A stretch of DNA of 27,820 nucleotides from an uncultured Clostridium sp. (GTDB taxonomy: Bacteria; Bacillota; Clostridia; Clostridiales; Clostridiaceae): the NCBI GenBank assembly GCA_934755305.1, contig CAKVLD010000039.1:1-27820 (forward strand). The letters run 5' to 3'. Under the pieces are notes generated by a model that saw only the letters and a program-made list of their open reading frames with translations, was not told where the DNA came from and ran no database searches. Positions within the stretch are counted from its first letter, which is position 1, and each line of letters starts with the position of its first letter. Of the stretch, positions 24,188 through 27,820 are shown piece by piece. The translations under genes and the position numbers were made by a program.

Positions 24188-24838
24188 CTATATCTCCTCT
24201 ATTCCTAAAATTAATCTTATAACCATATTGGAAGCATGACCTGCACATATATTTACTCTACCTGACATAAGTCCAATACCACTATAAGCATCTGTTACCC
24301 TATCTCCACAAAGATAAAAATTTTTCATTACCTTTGTTGTTTTAATAAGATTACTACTTTCGTAACCAGCCATTCCTGAAGAAGAAACTACTTTTACTCC
24401 TTCTAGTTTTTCTAACAAATTATTTACTAGCATAGCTTTGTTATCAGGATTATCAAAAGCTTCACACACTATAGGATATTTATTAAAAATCGAAATTACA
24501 TTTTCTTCTGTTACCTTTACTGTTTTTGTTGTAATGTCCAAATAAGGATTTATATTTAATAAAATTTCCTTTAAAGCTTCTGTTTTTAATTTACCTAGAT
24601 GCTCAATTGTATAAGCTTGTCTATTCAGATTAGTTAAATCTACTCTATCAAAGTCTACTAAATGTATTTTTCCAACACCTGACCTTGCAAGATTAACTGC
24701 TATATGAGAACCAATCCCTCCAAGACCTGCTACTGCTACCTTTGCATTCTTTAATTTTTTATAAACTTCTTTAGAAAAACGTTTGTCCATTGCTTCTTCT
24801 AATTCTTCTTTAGTTGGTTTTATAATTTCTTCTGCCAT
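24188..24838 (-). CDS. thiF: ThiS adenylyltransferase ThiF (short form)
   Basis: A 216-residue E1-like enzyme that adenylates the ThiS C-terminus for sulfur loading. The nucleotide loop GLGGIG is at 38-43, with VDFDRVDLTNLNRQ at 61-74. The CxxC zinc pairs of E. coli ThiF are missing, as in the short clostridial ThiF family. The start at 24838 is set by GGGGGAGG eight bases upstream, which is formed by the glycine codons at the end of thiS; the thiS stop lies 4 bp upstream. It ends 2 bp before thiG. Confidence 0.93.
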   Translation of the reverse strand: MAEEIIKPTKEELEEAMDKRFSKEVYKKLKNAKVAVAGLGGIGSHIAVNLARSGVGKIHLVDFDRVDLTNLNRQAYTIEHLGKLKTEALKEILLNINPYLDITTKTVKVTEENVISIFNKYPIVCEAFDNPDNKAMLVNNLLEKLEGVKVVSSSGMAGYESSNLIKTTKVMKNFYLCGDRVTDAYSGIGLMSGRVNICAGHASNMVIRLILGIEEI

Positions 24839-24842
24839 ATTA

Positions 24843-25040
24843 TCAGCCTCCCCCAACAAAACTTACAACTTCTAAAATATCCCCTTCTTTTAATATAGTT
24901 TTTTCATAAAGAGATTTAGGAACTATATTACCGTTTAATTCTACTGCTACTCTTGATATAGTGTACCCTTCATTTAATAAATAGGTCTCTAATGCTAATC
25001 CAGATATGTTATTTAGGCTAACTCCATTAACTTTTATCAA
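24843..25040 (-). CDS. thiS: Sulfur carrier protein ThiS
   Basis: A 65-residue ubiquitin-like protein ending in VSFVGGG, whose C-terminal Gly-Gly is adenylated by ThiF and turned into a thiocarboxylate. It starts IKVNGVSLN, usual for the family. The start codon is TTG at 25040, behind GGGGAGG; a reading frame from an upstream ATG at 25112 would run through the repeat element and is not the gene. First gene of the thiazole operon. Its leader is unusual: repeat copy 2 and its terminator-like hairpin end about 14 bp upstream of the start. Confidence 0.93.
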   Translation of the reverse strand: MIKVNGVSLNNISGLALETYLLNEGYTISRVAVELNGNIVPKSLYEKTILKEGDILEVVSFVGGG

Positions 25041-25055
25041 AGCTTTTCCTCCCCT

Positions 25056-25211
25056 CATAAAAAAGTGGCTTCGCCACGCTTTTATTACTTTAAAGCATAT
25101 TTTTAATAGCAATTATATTTTTTAATGTCTTAGCTTCTTTGATACCTTTAAACCCTGTAATTATCATCCTTTCCGCTTTTTCAAATTTTATACTTTCTAG
25201 ACGTTAAAAAA
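25056..25211 (-). repeat. Structured repeat element, copy 2 (compact form) in the thi leader
   Basis: The GTGGC-TTC-GCCAC hairpin segment (25056-25087) and the 94-bp block (25118-25211) match copy 1 at 15709-15997 in the same orientation. The block has 13-bp inverted ends TTTTTTAATGTCT / AGACGTTAAAAAA. On the minus strand inner pairs UUUGA/UCAAA and AAGC/GUUU can form; copy 1 has AAGC/GCUU, so this stem keeps pairing through a G-U change. The T6-hairpin stands directly before the thiS ribosome binding site. Confidence 0.75.
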
Positions 25212-25277
25212 GGTCGCACGAAAGAAAACTACACCCGTGGTGGTGTACCCCTTCGTGCGACCTTACGTCACATTCTA
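25206..25277 (-). ncRNA. Candidate ~72-nt hairpin RNA or leader attenuator of the thi operon
   Basis: Beginning at the predicted start of a consensus promoter, the minus strand reads TGACGTAAGGTCGCACGAAG, an inner stem TACACC/GGTGTA, then CTTTCGTGCGACC and T6. The outer 13-bp arms AAGGTCGCACGAA (25252-25264 and 25210-25222) are perfect. The GC-rich hairpin contrasts sharply with the AT-rich surroundings. It is either a small independent RNA or a terminator-type attenuator in front of thiS. No known RNA family recognised. Confidence 0.45.
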
Positions 25278-25283
25278 TTGAAA

Positions 25284-25312
25284 ATTATAGTTTATACTCC
25301 TTAATTTGTCAA
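25284..25312 (-). promoter_or_regulatory. Perfect-consensus SigA promoter before the thi leader
   Basis: Minus-strand TTGACA (25312-25307), 17-bp spacer, TATAAT (25289-25284). All twelve consensus bases match. Predicted start near 25277, 237 bp before thiS. Confidence 0.85.
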
Positions 25313-25370
25313 TAATATTTCTTCTAATTTTCTACAATAATGTTTATACATCTAATTTCAAACAAAATAT

Positions 25371-25399
25371 TTACTATACTTATAGAATCATGATATAAT
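25371..25399 (+). promoter_or_regulatory. mntP promoter with extended -10
   Basis: TTACTA (25371-25376), 17-bp spacer, TATAAT (25394-25399) preceded by TGA, a full TGn extension. It predicts a start near 25406, just before the riboswitch. Confidence 0.75.
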
Positions 25400-25405
25400 G
25401 TTAAA

Positions 25406-25535
25406 GTTCCTACGAGGGAGTAATCGGCATATTGAAATATGTAGTAATATCGACATAATGGCTATTAAAGCCCGGTATTACTTTTAATGATGAGACTCAA
25501 AGGCAGCTTATTAATGCTGTCTTTGAGTCTTTTTT
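25406..25535 (+). promoter_or_regulatory. yybP-ykoY-type manganese riboswitch with terminator
   Basis: The leader has the GGGAGTAAT (25416-25424) and GTATTAC/AATGATGAGAC (25475-25496) elements expected of the yybP-ykoY family, and two internal hairpins. The 3' GAGAC overlaps the left arm of a strong terminator: GACTCAAAGGCAGC (25494-25507) with its perfect complement (25516-25529) and T6. Mn(II) binding should prevent termination and allow mntP expression. The assignment rests on motif, architecture and the downstream gene. Confidence 0.8.
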
Positions 25536-25569
25536 ATTTGCCAAATACATATGAAAGGAGAAAAAATAT

Positions 25570-26127
25570 ATGAGTATTATTGAATTATTTATCTTGGCTA
25601 TAGGCTTATCAATGGATGCCTTTGCTGTATCAATTTGTAAAGGGTTATCATTAAGAAAAATCAAAGTTAAGCATATGTGCATAGCTAGTGCTTGGTTTGG
25701 TGGATTTCAGGCATTAATGCCTCTAATAGGATATTTTCTTGGCAGTTTCTTTACTGATATGATCACTACTTACTCTCATTGGATAGCCTTTGCCTTACTA
25801 CTATTATTAGGTAGTAATATGATAAAAGAATCTTTAGGCGAAGAGGAAGATGTAGATTCTAATATGGATGCTAAAAACATGTTTTTATTAGCAATTGCAA
25901 CTAGTATTGATGCTTTAGCAGTAGGTGTAACCTTTGCTTTCTTACAAGTAGATATTATTCCAGCTGTATCCTTTATAGGAATAGTAACTTTTATTTGTTC
26001 TGCTATAGGGGTTAAGGTTGGTAGCATTTTTGGTTCTAAATACAAATCTAAAGCTGAGTTTTCTGGCGGTATTATACTAATTCTTATTGGGATTAAACTT
26101 TTACTTGATGGAATTGGAATTTTATAA
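25570..26127 (+). CDS. mntP: Manganese efflux pump MntP
   Basis: A 185-residue membrane protein with six helices in two repeated halves, each with a conserved acidic motif: GLSMDAFAVSICKGL in helix 1 and ATSIDALAVGVTFAF in helix 4. It exports Mn(II) when the cytoplasmic level is high. GAAAGGAG precedes the ATG. The manganese riboswitch directly upstream supports the function. Single gene, convergent with the next unit. Confidence 0.94.
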   Translation: MSIIELFILAIGLSMDAFAVSICKGLSLRKIKVKHMCIASAWFGGFQALMPLIGYFLGSFFTDMITTYSHWIAFALLLLLGSNMIKESLGEEEDVDSNMDAKNMFLLAIATSIDALAVGVTFAFLQVDIIPAVSFIGIVTFICSAIGVKVGSIFGSKYKSKAEFSGGIILILIGIKLLLDGIGIL

Positions 26128-26137
26128 ATAACAAGAA

Positions 26138-26178
26138 AGGATGTAGTAAATTATTTTTATTAAGATTTACTACATCCT
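26138..26178. terminator. Hairpin after mntP
   Basis: Perfect 14-bp arms AGGATGTAGTAAAT and ATTTACTACATCCT with a 13-nt loop; the T-tracts are weak on both strands. Probably a shared terminator of the convergent genes. Confidence 0.6.
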
Positions 26179-26212
26179 ATTTACTTTTAAGAATCACATT
26201 TATGACTTTTAA

Positions 26213-26869
26213 TTATGCCTTATTATCAAAACTTGGCTCTATATTACTATTTTTAAAATAAGAACTTGGCCTTAAAATCCCCCTAGATCTTTCTGCCTTT
26301 TCTCCTTCACAAGAATTATAATATATTTTATTAAATTCATCTTGCCTCACTTGTTCTGCTGGAGTTAATGAATATGTCCAACTTCCATTAATGCTTCCTA
26401 ATACTACACTATTATTAACCTTAATATCATAGTCATATCCACCTTTTGAATTATATTTTGCATCAAAAGTACCACCAGACTTTAATTTAACTTCCTTCTT
26501 CTGCTCCATTAAAATCTCAAGTAAATTAAGTTCTCCTAAAGGTTTTACCTTTTTATTATTATTTTTAGAACCCATATTATTAATTTCTTTTTCTGCATCT
26601 TTATATAACGCTTTTCTATCTGGAGAAACCTTAGAAAGAAATTGTGCGTTTAACTTTTTTCGTTCTGTTTCTATCGCTTCATAATCTTTACTTGTTTTTG
26701 CTGTAGCTTCCTTCTTTGCAAGCTCCTTAATCTTACTTATTAATTCTTTATCAGAAGGTACTTGCATACCTTTAGTGGGTATCACACTCCAATTAGGAAC
26801 ATTTAAAACTCCTTTTTTTGAGGTATTTACCTTATCTACTTCATTGGTTCTATTTATCAAAATACTCAT
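26213..26869 (-). CDS. Uncharacterised 218-residue protein
   Basis: I do not recognise a family. The N-terminal region (about 1-35) is polar and unstructured in appearance, residues 40-100 are Lys/Glu-rich and helical (SDKELISKIKELAKKE), and the last 100 residues are mixed with SGGTFDAKYNSKGGYDYD and NGSWTYSLTPAEQ. No signal peptide or membrane segment is seen, and only one cysteine. It begins 8 bp after the secreted-protein gene, whose stop codon lies within its ribosome binding site (TAGGAA), so the two are co-translated. Confidence 0.6.
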   Translation of the reverse strand: MSILINRTNEVDKVNTSKKGVLNVPNWSVIPTKGMQVPSDKELISKIKELAKKEATAKTSKDYEAIETERKKLNAQFLSKVSPDRKALYKDAEKEINNMGSKNNNKKVKPLGELNLLEILMEQKKEVKLKSGGTFDAKYNSKGGYDYDIKVNNSVVLGSINGSWTYSLTPAEQVRQDEFNKIYYNSCEGEKAERSRGILRPSSYFKNSNIEPSFDNKA

Positions 26870-26877
26870 CTTTATTC

Positions 26878-27441
26878 CTACTTGTATTCAATAATCATTT
26901 TGCTTCCACCATTTACAGTGAAACCATCCATACCTGTATATTGCATTAACACATTTCCTTGTATCTTTACAAGCCACTTAGTATTTGCTGCTTCTCCTGC
27001 TAATGCAGTAGTTTTTGAAGTAGATGAAGGACTATTTGTTTTTACAAATTTAACTGAAGCTTGTTTATTTCCATTACTTATAATATATGAATTAATAGCA
27101 GTATACTTAGATTGTGTAACTTTTACGCTTGTTGGACAATATAAAGTAACACTAACCACTCTAGATCCTGCAGGTATAACTTTCGAAAAATCAACATATT
27201 GCCCAATTGATGTAATAGTACCAGTGTTTCTATTTGAAGTAGCAAAATCCTTAGATAATGTTTTAGTTGATTTTGAAGTGACAGCTCCTCTTAAAGAAAC
27301 ATCACTAAGAGAAACTTCTGCAACTTTTACTTCTTCAGCTTTTGTAATTGTAGCATCAGATGACAATATAGCCATATTAGTTGCTAACATTAAAATACCT
27401 GACGTTAATAGTGATACTATCTTTTTGTTTCCTTTAATCAT
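26878..27441 (-). CDS. Secreted protein of unknown function
   Basis: A 187-residue protein with a Sec signal peptide (KKIVSLLTSGILMLATNMA, cleavage probably near residues 30-36). The mature part is Ser/Thr/Lys/Val-rich, predicted mostly beta, without cysteines or a wall anchor, and ends KMIIEYK. It resembles small exported clostridial proteins with a single beta-sandwich domain, but no family can be named. First gene of a two-gene operon with the 218-residue protein. GGGGAGA precedes the ATG. Confidence 0.7.
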   Translation of the reverse strand: MIKGNKKIVSLLTSGILMLATNMAILSSDATITKAEEVKVAEVSLSDVSLRGAVTSKSTKTLSKDFATSNRNTGTITSIGQYVDFSKVIPAGSRVVSVTLYCPTSVKVTQSKYTAINSYIISNGNKQASVKFVKTNSPSSTSKTTALAGEAANTKWLVKIQGNVLMQYTGMDGFTVNGGSKMIIEYK

Positions 27442-27499
27442 AACTTATTCTCCCCTTTTTAATATTTTTTATTTAAAGTAAATCAACTTATTTGTTTTA

Positions 27500-27528
27500 A
27501 TTTTACCTTATTATGTATTCAATTACAA
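27500..27528 (-). promoter_or_regulatory. Promoter of the secreted-protein operon
   Basis: Minus-strand TTGTAA (27528-27523), 17-bp spacer, TAAAAT (27505-27500), about 60 bp before the start codon. Confidence 0.55.
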
Positions 27529-27546
27529 TATTTAAACAAAAACTCA

Positions 27547-27589
27547 AAAAATAACGCATCATAGCTTTCAGCTATGATGCATTATTTTT
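27547..27589 (-). terminator. Terminator of hcp
   Basis: GCATCATAGCT and AGCTATGATGC with a 3-nt loop, extended by AT-rich pairs on both sides (27547-27566 with 27570-27589, one mismatch) and ending in T5 on the minus strand. Confidence 0.85.
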
Positions 27590-27601
27590 CTATCTAAATT
27601 A

Positions 27602-27820
27602 TTATTCACCCATGAACATCTTTAAATCATCTTCAACATTTGTAATTCCACCAATTCCAAAGTTTTCAACTAAAACTTTAGCTACATTTGGTGAAAGGAA
27701 TGCTGGAAGTGTTGGTCCTAAGTGAATGTTCTTTACTCCTAAGTATAGTAATGATAATAATACTATTACTGCTTTTTGTTCATACCATGCAATGTTAAAT
27801 GCTATTGGTAATTCATTAAT
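27602..27820 (-). CDS. hcp: Hydroxylamine reductase (hybrid cluster protein), C-terminal 72 residues
   Basis: The gene enters from the right edge. The visible end reads LPIAFNIAWYEQKAV and LLYLGVKNIHLGPTLPAFLS, then VAKVLVENFGIGGI and DDLKMFMGE, the characteristic C-terminus of Hcp. Hcp contains a 4Fe-2S-2O hybrid cluster and reduces hydroxylamine or nitric oxide in anaerobes. Its presence near a Crp-family regulator, sulfite reductase and a possible nitrate reductase fits control by nitrosative or redox signals, though its promoter is outside the window. Confidence 0.92.
   Translation of the reverse strand: MNELPIAFNIAWYEQKAVIVLLSLLYLGVKNIHLGPTLPAFLSPNVAKVLVENFGIGGITNVEDDLKMFMGE

Noticed and set aside
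25086..25199. Peptide frame through repeat copy 2 (LESIKFEKA...), possible transposase C-terminus
   Set aside because: No start, no similarity that I can name, and most differences from copy 1 change the residue, unlike a conserved protein.
25206..25277. Fluoride, guanidine-II, preQ1 or similar small riboswitch in the thi leader hairpin
   Set aside because: An ACGG sequence occurs, but not as the tetraloop between CC-GG stems required for guanidine-II, and the other consensus elements are absent.
25041..25280. TPP riboswitch expected in front of thiS
   Set aside because: The conserved TPP elements could not be found by eye on the minus strand; the structures present are hairpins of another type.
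26882..27481. 199-codon plus-strand frame opposite the secreted-protein gene
   Set aside because: The minus-strand frame has promoter, ribosome binding site and signal peptide; the opposite frame has none.

Overview
The window is AT-rich DNA with compact operons, strong Gly/Glu/Arg-poor A/T-ending codon use, anaerobic sulfite and hydroxylamine metabolism genes and many short intrinsic terminators. It looks like a chromosomal segment of a Clostridium sensu stricto species. No phage, plasmid or CRISPR module is visible.

Left part (1-7200): the start of a molybdopterin oxidoreductase, then asrA-asrB-asrC (dissimilatory-type anaerobic sulfite reductase) and a Crp/Fnr-type regulator gene, all on the minus strand. 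The molybdate importer modA-modB-modC runs divergently on the plus strand. A perfect 16-bp palindrome of Crp type lies at the end of the regulator gene and exactly 41.5 bp upstream of the start predicted from a consensus -10 box of asrA. The regulator's recognition helix carries the Crp-like residues that read this half-site, so regulator, operator and promoter fit together. A short MCP-type signalling protein follows modC.

Middle part (7300-15500): an unrecognised 167-residue protein, a cysteine desulfurase-ThiI pair for tRNA 4-thiouridine, an M50-like membrane peptidase, tRNA-Gln(CTG), a cysteine-rich protein, a small zinc-ribbon protein, and a csoR-copA-copZ copper-efflux operon with a G/C palindrome as probable CsoR operator.

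Right part (15500-27820): a long gene-poor stretch with a repeated structured element, a secreted PL11 rhamnogalacturonan lyase with a ricin-type domain, a RodA-type SEDS protein, an alpha/beta-hydrolase esterase, the thiazole operon thiS-thiF-thiG-thiH-tenI, the manganese exporter mntP behind a yybP-ykoY-type riboswitch, a pair of unrecognised genes (one secreted) and the C-terminal end of the hybrid cluster protein Hcp.

The least explained material is non-coding. A 94-bp block with 13-bp inverted ends occurs twice (15904-15997 and 25118-25211, 86/94 identical, no gaps), each time with the same GTGGC hairpin on one side and another T-tract hairpin on the other. The second copy lies in the leader of the thiazole operon, behind a perfect-consensus promoter and a GC-rich hairpin-terminator, where I find no TPP riboswitch.
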